Shown here piece by piece: positions 10,362-21,224 of a stretch of DNA of 64,000 nt (position 1 is the first letter of the stretch; each line of letters starts with the position of its first letter). Source of the stretch: Candida dubliniensis CD36 (Eukaryota; Ascomycota; Pichiomycetes; Serinales; Debaryomycetaceae); the NCBI RefSeq assembly GCF_000026945.1, contig NC_012861.1:1860001-1924000 (forward strand). Reading direction: 5' to 3'. Made by a program: the position numbers and the translations under genes. The notes under the pieces are model-generated. The model was not told the origin of the DNA. It did no database searches and worked only from the letters and a program-made list of their open reading frames with translations.

Positions 10362-11157
10362 GGTTGTAGATAAAAAGTTGAAAATTTTTTGACAGAAAAG
10401 AGTAGGGAGGGAGGGTATTTAACGTTATGTTTAAGAAAGAAAAGAAAAAATAGGCGAAGTTTTTACCAAACATTTTTTTGTTTGTGGTTTGTTTTGTGGT
10501 CCCGCTTTTTCTGTTGGCGATGTTGCTCTCTGTTACGAAATCTTGTGATAGGTATTTATTAATTGTAGTTACAAAGGAGGGAGGTAGGACATCAATTGCA
10601 TAGAGTATTTAATAGTTAATGAGAAGGTGTAGAACGACCCATTTTTGGCAGTTAGATTGGCCATTCCTGTTAGTCTATAATAGGTTAAAGAAATGAGATG
10701 CTAAACTTTTGATGTAGTCGTGGATGTTGAGCAAGAATTAATTGACGGTGATCTCAGTTTCTGGTTTATATCTTGGTGATTCATTATTACGTAATGATTT
10801 ATTCCCCGGCAGATGATTTCAGAATTAGATTAAATCCAGATCCCAAAAACTCTGTCTTATAGTTTTGAGGATGTTGGAGGTCAATGTCTATTTGAAATAA
10901 CTGATTGATTCCTCTTGGCTTTTGTACTGACGTCTAGTTTTTTAATAGATAATAAAAGCTGAGCTAGTTGTCCTGTTAACATATGATGCACTTATGCATT
11001 TGTAAATAAATTCTTAACTACAAAACCAATCATGAGGTATCTCTCTCTAATTACAAAATATATATTAATATAGTAAGAAAATTACAGTGAAAACTATATA
11101 CTACTGACTGAAAAAAAAAAAAAAAAGACAGCCACAAAGAAACGGAAGAAACATTAT
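10362..11157. other. PTM1-ASN1 intergenic region
   Basis: This is the PTM1 promoter (right of 10362) and the 3' region of ASN1. It is mixed AT-rich sequence with an A-run at about 11110-11126. No open frame or RNA gene was recognised. Confidence 0.5.
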
Positions 11158-12879
11158 CTATTGGATAACTTTATGATCATGAGTAGTAGCGTATCTTCCT
11201 GACGGATCGGCATGACAACCCCATTCAGCTTTTGGAATCCATCTCATAACAGTAGATGCAGCAGCTTTGGAACCGTTGAACATTCTATCAAACTTACATC
11301 TATACCAGTAAGCTTCTTTAGTAGTTGGAATATCATCACCCCATTCTGGTTTTGGATGAGCAAATTCTTCGTCACTGACCATTTTTTCAGCAGTATCTTT
11401 TAATCCATCAATCCATGAATAACCAACCCCATCGGAAAATTGTTCCTTTTGTCTCCAAAGAATTTCTTCTGGCAAATAAGGTTTGACATCTGGTTCATCA
11501 CTGGTATCAAATGCTTTTCTTAAAATGTATTTTTCAATTTTACCTGGTTGAATCAATTTATCTTCTGGGTTGATGTTCATACAAACTTCCAAGAATTGTT
11601 TATCCAAGAATGGAACTCTGGCTTCCAATCCCCAAGCCATGGTAGATTTGTTGGCTCTAAGACAATCGGCATAATGCAAGTTCTTGACTCTCTTGACACA
11701 TTCTTCATGGAATTCTTTGGCACTTGGAGCATTGGCAAAATACAAGTATCCCCCAAAGATCTCATCGGAACCTTCACCAGAAAGAACCATTTTAACCCCT
11801 TGGGCTTTGATTTTTCTTGATAATAAGTACATTGGCGTTGATGCTCTAATGGTGGTGACATCATAGGTTTCCAAATGGTAGATAACATCATCCAAGGCAT
11901 CAAGACCTTCTTCTAAAGTGAAAGTATGAGAGTGGTGGATGGTACCAATGAAATGTGCGACTTTTTCGGCGGCCAATAAATCAGGAGCGCCAGGTAATCC
12001 AATAGCAAATGAATGCAATTGGTTGAACACCCCAGTGGAATGCAATGAACCTTTGTCATCAACACCAGACAATTCCTTGTTGGCATCGATACCTTCTGGG
12101 TTGAATGAAGCTTGTGCAGCTTTCTTGGTTTCTCTAGAGGCAATAGAAGCAATTAATGATGAGTCCAACCCACCAGATAATAAAACCCCATAAGGAACTT
12201 CAGCCATTAATCTCTTTCTCACGGCCAATTCTAAAGTTTCTCTAACTTTCTTGTAATCAACATGTTGTTCGGGAACTTTGGATGCATCCCACCAAGATGG
12301 TTGGAAATATCTTGTTATTTCATCGGTGTTGGAATCATAAACATGACCTGGTGGGAAGGCAAAAATTTCGTCACATTCTTCAATTAAACATTTCAATTCA
12401 CTGGCAAAATATCTTGTTTTAGGGGATTTAGAAGATTTACCCATGTATAAAGTGGTGATACCAATTGGATCTCTAGCAGCAACTATTCTATCGTTTTTCT
12501 TGTCGTATAAAACCCAAGCAAACATACCATCTAAATGTTTGGGGGCATCAATGTCGTATTTTGTGAAAAGTGGAATGATTGGTTCACAATCACTCAAGGA
12601 TTTGAATTTGTAATCTGGAAATTGTTCTCTTAATTGAATATGGTTATAGATTTCCCCATTAACGGCTAAAGTAAAGTTACCATCTGGTGAAACAATAGGT
12701 TGAGCACCAGAATCCAAACCAACAATAGCTAATCTCTCATGACATAATATGGTGCTGTTTTGAACAACATTTCCTGACCAATCTGGACCTCTGTGTCTAA
12801 TTAATTTGGAATATTGTAAAGCTTTGCTTTTGAAATCTTCAACCTCTGGTTGTCTATAAGCTGCGAAAATACCACACAT
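11158..12879 (-). CDS. ASN1: Asparagine synthase (glutamine-hydrolysing)
   Basis: The 573-residue product matches yeast Asn1/Asn2 (572). Cys2 follows the initiator Met (MCGIF), giving the class II glutamine amidotransferase nucleophile. RHRGPDWSG and NGEIYNH are further glutaminase motifs. The synthetase half carries the PP-loop [12 protein letters not shown] (about residues 234-245) and later [12 protein letters not shown]. The enzyme makes asparagine from aspartate, glutamine and ATP in the cytosol. Two perfect Gcn4 sites in the upstream region point to general amino-acid control. All key motifs are intact. Confidence 0.96.
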   Translation of the reverse strand: MCGIFAAYRQPEVEDFKSKALQYSKLIRHRGPDWSGNVVQNSTILCHERLAIVGLDSGAQPIVSPDGNFTLAVNGEIYNHIQLREQFPDYKFKSLSDCEPIIPLFTKYDIDAPKHLDGMFAWVLYDKKNDRIVAARDPIGITTLYMGKSSKSPKTRYFASELKCLIEECDEIFAFPPGHVYDSNTDEITRYFQPSWWDASKVPEQHVDYKKVRETLELAVRKRLMAEVPYGVLLSGGLDSSLIASIASRETKKAAQASFNPEGIDANKELSGVDDKGSLHSTGVFNQLHSFAIGLPGAPDLLAAEKVAHFIGTIHHSHTFTLEEGLDALDDVIYHLETYDVTTIRASTPMYLLSRKIKAQGVKMVLSGEGSDEIFGGYLYFANAPSAKEFHEECVKRVKNLHYADCLRANKSTMAWGLEARVPFLDKQFLEVCMNINPEDKLIQPGKIEKYILRKAFDTSDEPDVKPYLPEEILWRQKEQFSDGVGYSWIDGLKDTAEKMVSDEEFAHPKPEWGDDIPTTKEAYWYRCKFDRMFNGSKAAASTVMRWIPKAEWGCHADPSGRYATTHDHKVIQ

Positions 12880-13271
12880 GGTTGTATAATATGAGTCTTA
12901 GGATGAGTATAATTTGTATAAAAAAAAAAGAAGAAAAAGAAAGACTGAAAATTTATTTTTCAAATTTTTCAAGAAAATTTTTTTGTTGGTTTGTTTGACC
13001 GATTTGCATATATATTATATAATTAATTCCGTAGTATTCTTCTACTTCTGTGCGATTTGACTACTAGAGAGATTTAAGATGGATGAGTGCTACAATAAAG
13101 ATAGTAGAAAATTTTTCAACTCCCAAAAAAAAAAACTCAACTTGTAAAAGCCAAGAAATTCAACGCCGCAAAACCCATCTTAAAACAGAAACAGAATTGA
13201 ATAATAGTCATCTGAATTAGTGCTAAAAGAATATTAGAGGTAGAGTCAAAAAGAATCCAGATCATGGATGA

Positions 13272-13278
13272 TGAGTCA
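13272..13278. promoter_or_regulatory. Gcn4 site (TGAGTCA) upstream of ASN1
   Basis: A perfect 7-bp Gcn4 recognition sequence lies about 390 bp upstream of the ASN1 ATG. Asparagine synthetase genes are classical general-control targets. Confidence 0.7.
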
Positions 13279-13452
13279 AAATAAATTTTAGCATTCAAAA
13301 ATCACCAGTCGTAACATATATAATGGTTTTCTTATCCTTTTAAAATGGAGTCATAATGCAAGAAACAAAACCGGGGCAACAACAACAACAACAACAACAA
13401 TGAGTGAGTTCATTTCTTTTCTCCATATTGAAATGAGTAATAGATACAAATA

Positions 13453-13459
13453 TGACTCA
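13453..13459. promoter_or_regulatory. Second Gcn4 site (TGACTCA) upstream of ASN1
   Basis: A second perfect site in the opposite orientation lies about 575 bp upstream of the ASN1 ATG. A CACGTG box follows at 13516-13521. Confidence 0.6.
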
Positions 13460-13644
13460 ATCAAAAAGTTGTGCATATAATTTTGTTAACCGTGGCTATT
13501 AAGTACTATACCGGTCACGTGCAACGGGATGCCAGCACCGACCAATACAACAACCATATCTACAACGCTAACTTATTCTTTTGTGTATTGTTTTACTATG
13601 ATAAATTTATAACAAAAAAAAAAAAAAAACTGTCTAAATAACAA

Positions 13645-16056
13645 CTAAAGTTTGCTTGGTAATCTCAAATCATCATAGTCTCTGTCAAAATGTTTATCAA
13701 CAATGTCAATGATGTAATTAACATTGGTTTCGTTTGTTAATAACGTCTTTTTCTGAGTATTTTTTTGTAATATTTGATCTAAAAATTGATTTAATACTTT
13801 CAAATCCCGAATATTCAATATTTGAACAAATGCTTTAGTTTTAGCTTTATTTTTGAAGATTTTAATCAATTGTAAATTATTCAAATAATATAAATCACTG
13901 ACCAAATATTGTTTATTGATTGATTCAAGAGACACAAACAGTTGTTTCTTTCTTGATTGATCAATAATAAATTTCAATAACCCTTTTGTTGTTGGGTATT
14001 TCAATTCATCATCATCAAGAATGATCTTATTATGGGTTTGTTGTTGCCGTTTACGAGAATAATCATTGGCCAAATTATTAGTTAATTCCAATATATTAGA
14101 AATCAAAACCACGTAGGATTCCAAGAATGGTTCAGCCAAATTAGCGAAAAATTTAACATAATCATGATCAATGACCTTGTATAATGAATCGTGGTGGTAT
14201 TCAGATGATTCTGTTCTGGAAATAACTTGTAAATCGACTAAATCATTCAATATAAATGATAATTCATTTCTTGGGTTTTCATCATAATCAAATAAAAACT
14301 CATTCTTAAGGAACCCAATTAGAATATAGAACAATTTTCCAATTACTCGATGGTTACAATTGGTACAACCGTCTAACAAATCCAAAATGAACATTACTAA
14401 ACATCTTTTAATAATCAAATGAATAGTCAAATTCTTATAGTATAATAATTCGATTGGAGATTCAATTTTGATGAAATCAGTTTTCCGGTTGACTTTAATA
14501 TATCTGAAAAATGACAAAATTTGGTGTTTGATTAATTGTGTCAATTCAGAATCATTACAGATTGCCATGTCTTCCAATATTTTACTATTGGTGACACTAC
14601 TGTCTTGATTTTCATTGAGTAATGTTCTAACCACTTTTCGTAAGACCGGGATCAAGTCAGAAATGGGGAAAGTATCTTTACCAGAAAAATATTGGTATGC
14701 TTGGATAGTAGTACCAACAATGGAAACTTCGGGGATATAACTGTTTTTATTGATCTCATGTAAAATTCTGAATCCTAATTTCTTTAAATTAACTCCATCG
14801 TTTAAAGCTCTATCAACCTCATTTTGATCATCAACAAATTCAGATATTTTAAAACTTTCTCCCAATTTGACGAAAATTTTCCCCGTTAACGTTCTTTCAC
14901 TGTTATCGTTCCACCCGTTTTTATCATAAATGACTTTATCTTCCTTCTTAACAAAGAAAGCACTTGTTGCCACCGATATAGTTCCAAATAAACTTTCTTG
15001 GGTCTTGTCATCACCTTTTAATTCTTTTAAAAACGCGTCATTTTCATAAACACGTTCATAAGTGACAGAAATTGGTTGAAACAATAAATTGAAATCAGAA
15101 TTTTTCTCTTCATTACGTTGTTTCAAATATATCGAACATAATGATTTCAAAATACCATATTTGGGCAATAATAATTTCCCATCTCTTGATCTAGTACCTT
15201 CAATAAACACTTCAAATGGAATTTTATTAACCAAGATAAATTCAATAACATTATTTAAATTTCTTTCGGTGTATGCTTCATTATTGAATGAACGAGGAAT
15301 GAAAATCGCCCCCAAGTTTTTCAAAAGACCTCCAAGTACAGCTACATTCAAGTTTTCTCCGGCAATTACCGATGGAGTGGCCATTTGGAACCGAACACAA
15401 ATCAAATGCACAATTATGTAGTCCAAATGGGATTGGTGTGACGGTAAAAAAATAATTGACATGGGATCATCAAGATATTTTTGATACAAATCTGACATAT
15501 CTTGATTTGATACCCAAATCCCCTTGGGGAACAATTTTTGCATTATTGTCATTACTGTGACATAAGCTGATCGAATAAAATTATGAGATGGGAAAGTAGG
15601 TAAATTTTTTTCATTTTGCTGTTTATAATATTCAACCATATATTGTTTCACTTGTTGGAATCTTTCTTTGAATTGATTAGCCTTAATTAATTTTAAACTC
15701 AATTCTTGATTGATTAAATCATAAATTATTTCATCTAATTTGGTGTCATCTTTTTCCAATTTATTATTCATATAATTTTTGAATTTTTGTCTAAATTCAT
15801 CAGAATGTTTATTGGTGAAATAACGATACTCAGGAACAGAATAAATCTTGTCATATTTGGACCCACCAGTAATTAATCTAAATGCCAGATTTAAAAGATT
15901 AAATGATTGATGTAAAGTTTTCACATTACCATCGACATTGATATAAGTTTCCTTGTCAATTGGAAGAGGAAATTTCAAATCGACATTGGGATCTATCAAT
16001 GGATCATGAAGAATATTGACATCGAAATCTGAGTTGGAAATGTCTTGATTTGACAT
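13645..16056 (-). CDS. PlsB/GNPAT-type acyltransferase with C-terminal SKL
   Basis: The 803-residue protein has the four glycerolipid acyltransferase blocks. These are SHQSHLDY (H207, D212), GAIFIPRSF, FIEGTRSRDGK (E286) and a later proline-containing FQPISVTYE. Block order and spacing follow the PlsB / dihydroxyacetone-phosphate acyltransferase group, not the fungal ER enzymes Sct1/Gpt2. The last three residues are Ser-Lys-Leu, a canonical PTS1 peroxisome signal, and the protein has no obvious membrane-anchor N-terminus. The likely reaction is acylation of DHAP or glycerol-3-phosphate at a peroxisome. Substrate and location are inferred. S. cerevisiae lacks a close counterpart. Confidence 0.8.
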   Translation of the reverse strand: MSNQDISNSDFDVNILHDPLIDPNVDLKFPLPIDKETYINVDGNVKTLHQSFNLLNLAFRLITGGSKYDKIYSVPEYRYFTNKHSDEFRQKFKNYMNNKLEKDDTKLDEIIYDLINQELSLKLIKANQFKERFQQVKQYMVEYYKQQNEKNLPTFPSHNFIRSAYVTVMTIMQKLFPKGIWVSNQDMSDLYQKYLDDPMSIIFLPSHQSHLDYIIVHLICVRFQMATPSVIAGENLNVAVLGGLLKNLGAIFIPRSFNNEAYTERNLNNVIEFILVNKIPFEVFIEGTRSRDGKLLLPKYGILKSLCSIYLKQRNEEKNSDFNLLFQPISVTYERVYENDAFLKELKGDDKTQESLFGTISVATSAFFVKKEDKVIYDKNGWNDNSERTLTGKIFVKLGESFKISEFVDDQNEVDRALNDGVNLKKLGFRILHEINKNSYIPEVSIVGTTIQAYQYFSGKDTFPISDLIPVLRKVVRTLLNENQDSSVTNSKILEDMAICNDSELTQLIKHQILSFFRYIKVNRKTDFIKIESPIELLYYKNLTIHLIIKRCLVMFILDLLDGCTNCNHRVIGKLFYILIGFLKNEFLFDYDENPRNELSFILNDLVDLQVISRTESSEYHHDSLYKVIDHDYVKFFANLAEPFLESYVVLISNILELTNNLANDYSRKRQQQTHNKIILDDDELKYPTTKGLLKFIIDQSRKKQLFVSLESINKQYLVSDLYYLNNLQLIKIFKNKAKTKAFVQILNIRDLKVLNQFLDQILQKNTQKKTLLTNETNVNYIIDIVDKHFDRDYDDLRLPSKL

Positions 16057-18019
16057 GGGGGGAGAATAGTAGGAATGTGTTTAAGTATGAGATGAGACAA
16101 TAAGGGGAAGTCAAGAAGAAGAAGAAGAAAAAGAAAAGGGGAAATGAGGAAGAAATGGTTATTGCTATTTATATATTCTTCATATGTAGATAATGTATAT
16201 ATATATATATAGTAAATCTCAATTTGCTAATTAAAAAAAAAAAAAAAAAATTTAAATTCTCTTGTTATAGTTTTGTTTTGTTTTTATCAGAACTAAAACT
16301 ATTCTAAAAAGTGAAATAAATTTTTGTTGGGTAATAACACCACCACTACACTCATATAGATTTGATTTACTTTACTCAAACATTTTTTTTTTTTTTTTCA
16401 AATTCCTTTTTCTTTAATGTTTTCTCCAACACACAAGTTCATTTAAGTTTTGACTGTGAAATATTTCCATTAAATCAACAGAAAGTGAAAAAATGGAAAA
16501 AGGAAAGGTCTTCAAATCTTCTACTTTTTTATATAGTTTTTATCACATGAACACTTGTTTGTTGATACTGCTAAAAATTTTCTTATTTTCAAATACCGAT
16601 CTGTAGCATCTACATGTAAATCAAATAGAAAGAGATTTAGATGGAAGAAATATGATCTTCATATAAACGAACAATATACAATGAAGAGATATTGACTAAG
16701 TAGATGGAGGTAGTGATGGTTTTAGTTCTCAAGCGACTTTAGAACAAATTAAACAAACAAAAAAAAATAAATTAATTTACCATTTTTATACCAAGAAAAG
16801 AAAAGAATATAATGGTGTTATATGTTATTTTTCAAGATCTTTTTACCTAAATAGTAATGATAATTGTTTTTTTTTAGAGGTAAGTGTAAAAGAGAAGTTG
16901 GACCAAGTGTAGGAATTCAAGGAGCAGGAGGCGAACAAGTTTAATTAAATATTTCCAATTTAAGTAAATTGTTTCTATATATAACAACGTATACTAACCA
17001 GGAGCTACCACTCTTGTCTCTCAATGTTTATAATCTCTTTCGGATTTTTATAAATGCCGATGATGCTTTACTATTTATTTTAGTTTGCTTTTCTTTGGTT
17101 GTACTCCTCAATTTTGTCCCTCATTTTTTCCCCATCTATGCCCCATTTCTTCCCCGCCTCTCTCCGTCTCTCCGCCTCTCCGCCGTTCTCATTCTCGTTT
17201 ACTTCCTACTACCATCACTACCATCACCATCCCTTTGTGATTTTCCTCAACATTTAACCCCGTACTAAGTATTTATACATAAGCAATCTAATTGTTATAT
17301 ATATCATTTTCTGTTACATTGTTGTAGAATTGGCTAGTTTTCTTTGTTTGTAGCAGTCAACAAACAACACAATTAAAAGTCTTCTTGTCGTTGTCAAATC
17401 AATTTAAAATTTGATTGATTTCAAGTATATATGTATGTTTTAGTTATAAATCACTTGCCTGTTTTAATATGGTGATAATAACAGTACAATAAAATGTATA
17501 TCTTTGGATCATTGCAATCAGCTTTCTTTAAAAAAAGAAACAATAATATCACCACATCTACAAGCAAACGTTTAATTACTGTTCATAATACTATTTCAAA
17601 TGACATATGCACGAAGTTAATTTAATTTAATTATCCCACGGTTTGAATGAGCCAACAGTTGTAGATTGGTATCTCTGTTCAAATACTTTCAAGTTGATTA
17701 ATTATGATATTATTATATGCTCGGTTGTTGATTTGATTTTCATGCAAGTTTCGGATATAAACTGTCTCATTTTTTTTTTTTTGTTGGACGATTTTATGAA
17801 GTAAACTGATAATAATTACACAAACTATCACAACAGAAATAGCTGATAAATGGGTTTTGATTTTTTGCAGCTACTGACTGATAAGGTTTCATTTGAGGGA
17901 CTGGTTTAGTAATCAGTACATTTTATCCTAGTCACTTCTTGTTGGTACGATCAACTCTCATGAAAAAAAAAAAACACCACCATTTGCAAAACCATTCCCA
18001 AAATATATTTATAAACACA
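16057..18019. other. Gene-poor intergenic region
   Basis: Nearly 2 kb separate the acyltransferase start from the 3' end of the second DUF202 gene. No gene can be supported. It holds a TA-run near 16195-16210, A/T runs, and a pyrimidine-rich stretch at about 17100-17255 with repeated TCTCCGCC-like units. The 99-codon frame over that stretch starts at TTG and is low-complexity. Confidence 0.5.
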
Positions 18020-18673
18020 TTACAGCATTACAAAGAGAGAGATATCTATATTTAGAATAAACAACACCACAAGTATGCTTAAATTGATTAGTATCAAGAT
18101 GATGATTGTGAATCGGGTAGCTGGATAATAATCAACAAGCAATAGTTCCTGAACTTGAAAATATCGAATAGTTCCAAATGTAATGGTCAATCCACTCAAT
18201 ATGGTACACATGGCTCCAAGTGGTTTACCCAAAGTTTGAATCATGTTCAGTAAATTGGAATCACCTAATGTATTGGTGTTGGCTTTTATCTCTAAACGAT
18301 AAAATTGTAAAAATCCAATACTAAACGTTAAAAATACTAATGCAGTTCTAATCCATGATAGAAATGTTCTTTCATTTGCCATCTTGGAATATTAAATGTT
18401 AGTATTATTGTTAACGTATAACAAGCAGATATATAACAATAACAAATGTATCGAACAAAGCAAAAACAAAAACATGGAATACAAGAAAAGGCTTTGATGC
18501 CACACTTTTACCGCCCCCCCATGAAATTTACGTACATGATCTCGAGCAACTGATCCGTGGTTTTTTAAAACTATTTGAAATTGAAACAATTTAGAACAAT
18601 GGGTGAAAATTCTCCATTTATTAGGTATTTCCTCTTCTTCTTTGTTATCATTTAGGATTGTTCCTCTGTTCAT
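18020..18673 (-). CDS. DUF202 (YidH/VTC1-like) membrane protein, two exons, copy B
   Basis: Exon 1 runs from 18673 down to 18536 and exon 2 from 18382 to 18020, giving 166 residues. The intron is 153 nt. The joined protein contains NKWRIFTHCSKLFQFQ, SVARDH and MANERTFLSW, then three membrane segments with RYFQVQ and YYPATRF. It is a clear paralogue of the gene at 7084-7669, with the intron at the same codon junction, so the duplication happened after the intron was present. The N-terminus before NKWR and the extreme C-terminus differ between the copies. Function is unknown beyond the DUF202 membrane fold. Confidence 0.85.
18383..18535 (-). other. Spliceosomal intron of DUF202 gene B
   Basis: Read on the - strand it begins GTACGT, a less common donor than GTATGT. 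It contains a perfect TACTAAC about 20 nt before a CCAAG acceptor. It includes a C-tract (18513-18519 on +). Phase 0, at the same position as in copy A. Confidence 0.85.
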
Positions 18674-19252
18674 TATTGATAGGTTTTTTTTTTTTTTTGG
18701 TTATATATTTTCTTTATTTTTGAAAAGGAATTAGAAAAAGGACTACTATATAAATAGTAAAGGAGTTTAACTCCAAGAAATCTACATTTTACAATTTACT
18801 CTAATACATAATTGTTGAAACAGTAACTGAGTTGGAAAAAAATTATAATTACTGTAAATATTTTATAAATCCAACACGTGGAACAAGGAGTAAAGAAAGA
18901 AAAAAAAAAAGCTTAATTTTGCAAATACATATATATATGGTAGCGCGTAATTATGTATTTTAAAGAGAGCTGGAAAAAGTGACATTGTTGATGATGAGTA
19001 GTTGAATTGATTATAGATTGAACAGTCAAGTTAATTTAAGTGGCTAGGTTGCGGTATTTTTAGCTTTTGCTTAAACTAGTTATATCTCCCGTTCAAGTTT
19101 ATAGGATCAAATCTGGGAGTGTTCCATGTTGAAGGTTGCAGCTGATAAATACACACAATCTGCGGGTAGACACATTCTGTTTTGGTGATATTCTCTATAT
19201 ATATTTATGGCTGCTGGTGTACTAAATCTGTTGAAACAATTAGCAAGTCTAT

Positions 19253-19334
19253 ATGTTATGCCCTGAGGGATAACATGTAGAAGTCATTTATATATTATTG
19301 CCATATAAGAACGGGCAACCCAATTGAGTTGCCC
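19253..19334. repeat. Two neighbouring dyads
   Basis: ATGTTAT and ATAACAT (19253-19259 and 19270-19276) flank CCCT and AGGG. At 19313-19334 GGGCAAC and GTTGCCC flank CAATTG, giving 10 of 11 paired positions. They are 36 bp apart. Confidence 0.6.
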
Positions 19335-19615
19335 TAAAAATATTTTACTGATTATTCTTACTCTTGGATAGTGCAAAAGTATTATACACATATTGACTGC
19401 ACAATGAACTATAGGTGGTAGTAGTTAGTAAAAAACGCAACTAACAATTCTATGTCATTGGTGGATTAAGATAATTTGCATTACCGATAGGATTCTGAAT
19501 GTGTGAGAAAGACTGAATTACGTCATAAAATCTTCTCTAGAGACTAGTCATCAGGCACCTACTAGTTGTATAATATTTGACAAGTAGAATTCTAATAAAA
19601 GTTGCTAATACATTA

Positions 19616-19678
19616 AAAGTATTACTTGATGTCAGAATCAGCTACATTATACCCTACTAATAAGAAAGGTAATACTTT
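19616..19678. repeat. Perfect 10-bp inverted repeat
   Basis: AAAGTATTAC (19616-19625) and GTAATACTTT (19669-19678) are exact reverse complements, separated by 43 bp. Confidence 0.6.
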
Positions 19679-20380
19679 CAGTAATCTGAATCAAGTTAGT
19701 TCTATGCTAGGTAGATGAGCTCTATGGGTTAATGAGAGATTTAGTTTTACATTAGTTTACTCAAAATATTTTCAATTGAAGTGAGTAGACACAGTTGTAA
19801 TTAGTATTGTGTGTTGCATACTTTTTAAAGCCATGTGCATGTAAAAAAAAGTCTGCAAAAAAGAACTGTTGTGCGCTTCGTAAGAAAACTTTATGCAACA
19901 TTGCATTTTCTCAACTGGTATTTGCAAGAAAGCCTTCATATATTTTCCTCCTAATTTTCCACTCGTCTATCTTATTAACCGACTAGTTCACATATTTTTC
20001 TTATTAATTCATTGTTCTATTTTTAACAGAATAATGTGTGTATTAAGGTGGTGGCCCGTTCTTAGGAATAATAATAATTAGTTACCTTTTTCTAGAAGTA
20101 TTCCTCTTGTTGTGGTTACATGTACGTGTCTTCGTTGTATTTCAACCTCCTTGCCATGTTGTCTATTTTTTGGTTATTTGTATCTATACCAAATTGAATT
20201 CTTAAATGTGTAGTATAAAAATTCAATAAATTTCCCATGAACAAATGGATATAAAAAATTTCAATAACTACTTAATTTCTTGCAGCTTGTAGGTATTTAC
20301 AGATCATCACCATAATTTCTTTCATTATCCATGTTATAGTTCTTCTCTTATTGATTTAATTTCCTTAAATGCAAAAAGTC

Positions 20381-20611
20381 AGTCAATTTTCGAATATACT
20401 ATATCAAAATCTTGTTGGTTGCTTCGTATTTCCTTTTTCAATTCATTAATCTTGTTTAGCATCAACTGGTTATCATCCAATGCTTTCTTAAAATTTTCAA
20501 AAAAAAAACTCTATCCAATTGTGCATCCCTGGTTGCAAGTTTTTTGTTTTATATCCCTTATTCATCTCCTTAAACTCTATATTTTCAACATACCTTCAAT
20601 TCTTCAATCAT
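20381..20611 (-). CDS. Possible small spliced coiled-coil gene or relic
   Basis: From an ATG at 20611 the - strand reads MIEELK and then meets a perfect GTATGT donor at 20593. After about 90-110 nt, an acceptor such as TTTTAAG would continue in frame as KALDDNQLMLNKINELKKE and onward to a TGA at 20381-20383. The joined product would be only about 40 residues and strongly helical. The same frame stays open for about 14 more codons after the TGA. No TACTAAC branch point is present, which argues against a working intron. It may be a decayed gene. Not recognised. Confidence 0.25.
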
Positions 20612-21224
20612 TGTAGTTGTTGATTTTTTTGGTAGTTTTTGGATATCTAACCGACCACAATAAATTGCAACCAAGTTGAAACTGTTTGTTGGTCCAAGAT
20701 CCTCCCCAAAAGAAAACTGTTGACTAAATAAATTATAAGTTTGAAGAAAAAAATGCTAATTTTGGGGGCATATTTATAGTGAAAAAGATTTGTTGAAATT
20801 GTTTGTTTTATCCTGGACGCACAACTAACTTACTAAACACAAAACTCAGCCAAGAGCTAGTGAGACCAGAGAGTATACTAAATCTGGATAGACAGATGAG
20901 AATCGGGCATTGCTTGTGCAAATACATAATACTGTAGATTTATGCTATAGAGAATAGGGTTTGGTGGGTTATTGTAGTTGACAGCGGAAGTTCAAGGATA
21001 TTGTTCGTTGCATTGTATCAGTCTGAATGAAACGGAGTCTAAACTGAAGATGCAACGACTACTTCAAATCCAAGTTCGTCTTTGCAAATAGTCTTTGGTT
21101 CAGCAAACTATGTTAATTTAGTAGTATTGTTTGTATAAAATTTAAGTATTGATGTATAGCTACGAGCAGTTCTAAATATCAAATCCACCTATAAAAATGG
21201 CCCAGCAGCTGTAATTTGTAGTAT

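Larger units (their letters stand above)
12880..13644. other. ASN1 promoter region
   Basis: This 765-bp gap is the ASN1 promoter and the 3' region of the acyltransferase gene. It contains two Gcn4 sites and a CACGTG (listed separately), a short CAA repeat at about 13378-13400 and an A-run at about 13613-13629. Confidence 0.6.
18674..21224. other. Long intergenic region with dyads and a possible gene relic
   Basis: This 2.5-kb stretch has no firm gene. From about 19080 to 19760 the sequence is less simple than the neighbouring AT-rich DNA and holds three inverted repeats (19253-19276, 19313-19334 and 19616-19678). At 20345-20611 the - strand shows a coding-like coiled-coil segment with a splice donor. 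A CACGTG lies near 18876. It could contain a degenerate LTR, but no TG...CA ends with target duplication were found. Confidence 0.45.

Noticed and set aside
11577..12193. Open frames opposite or overlapping ASN1
   Set aside because: They fall wholly inside a well-supported gene with strong family motifs.
16969..17268. 99-codon frame over the pyrimidine-rich block
   Set aside because: Starts at TTG, hydrophobic low-complexity residues follow directly from the DNA composition.
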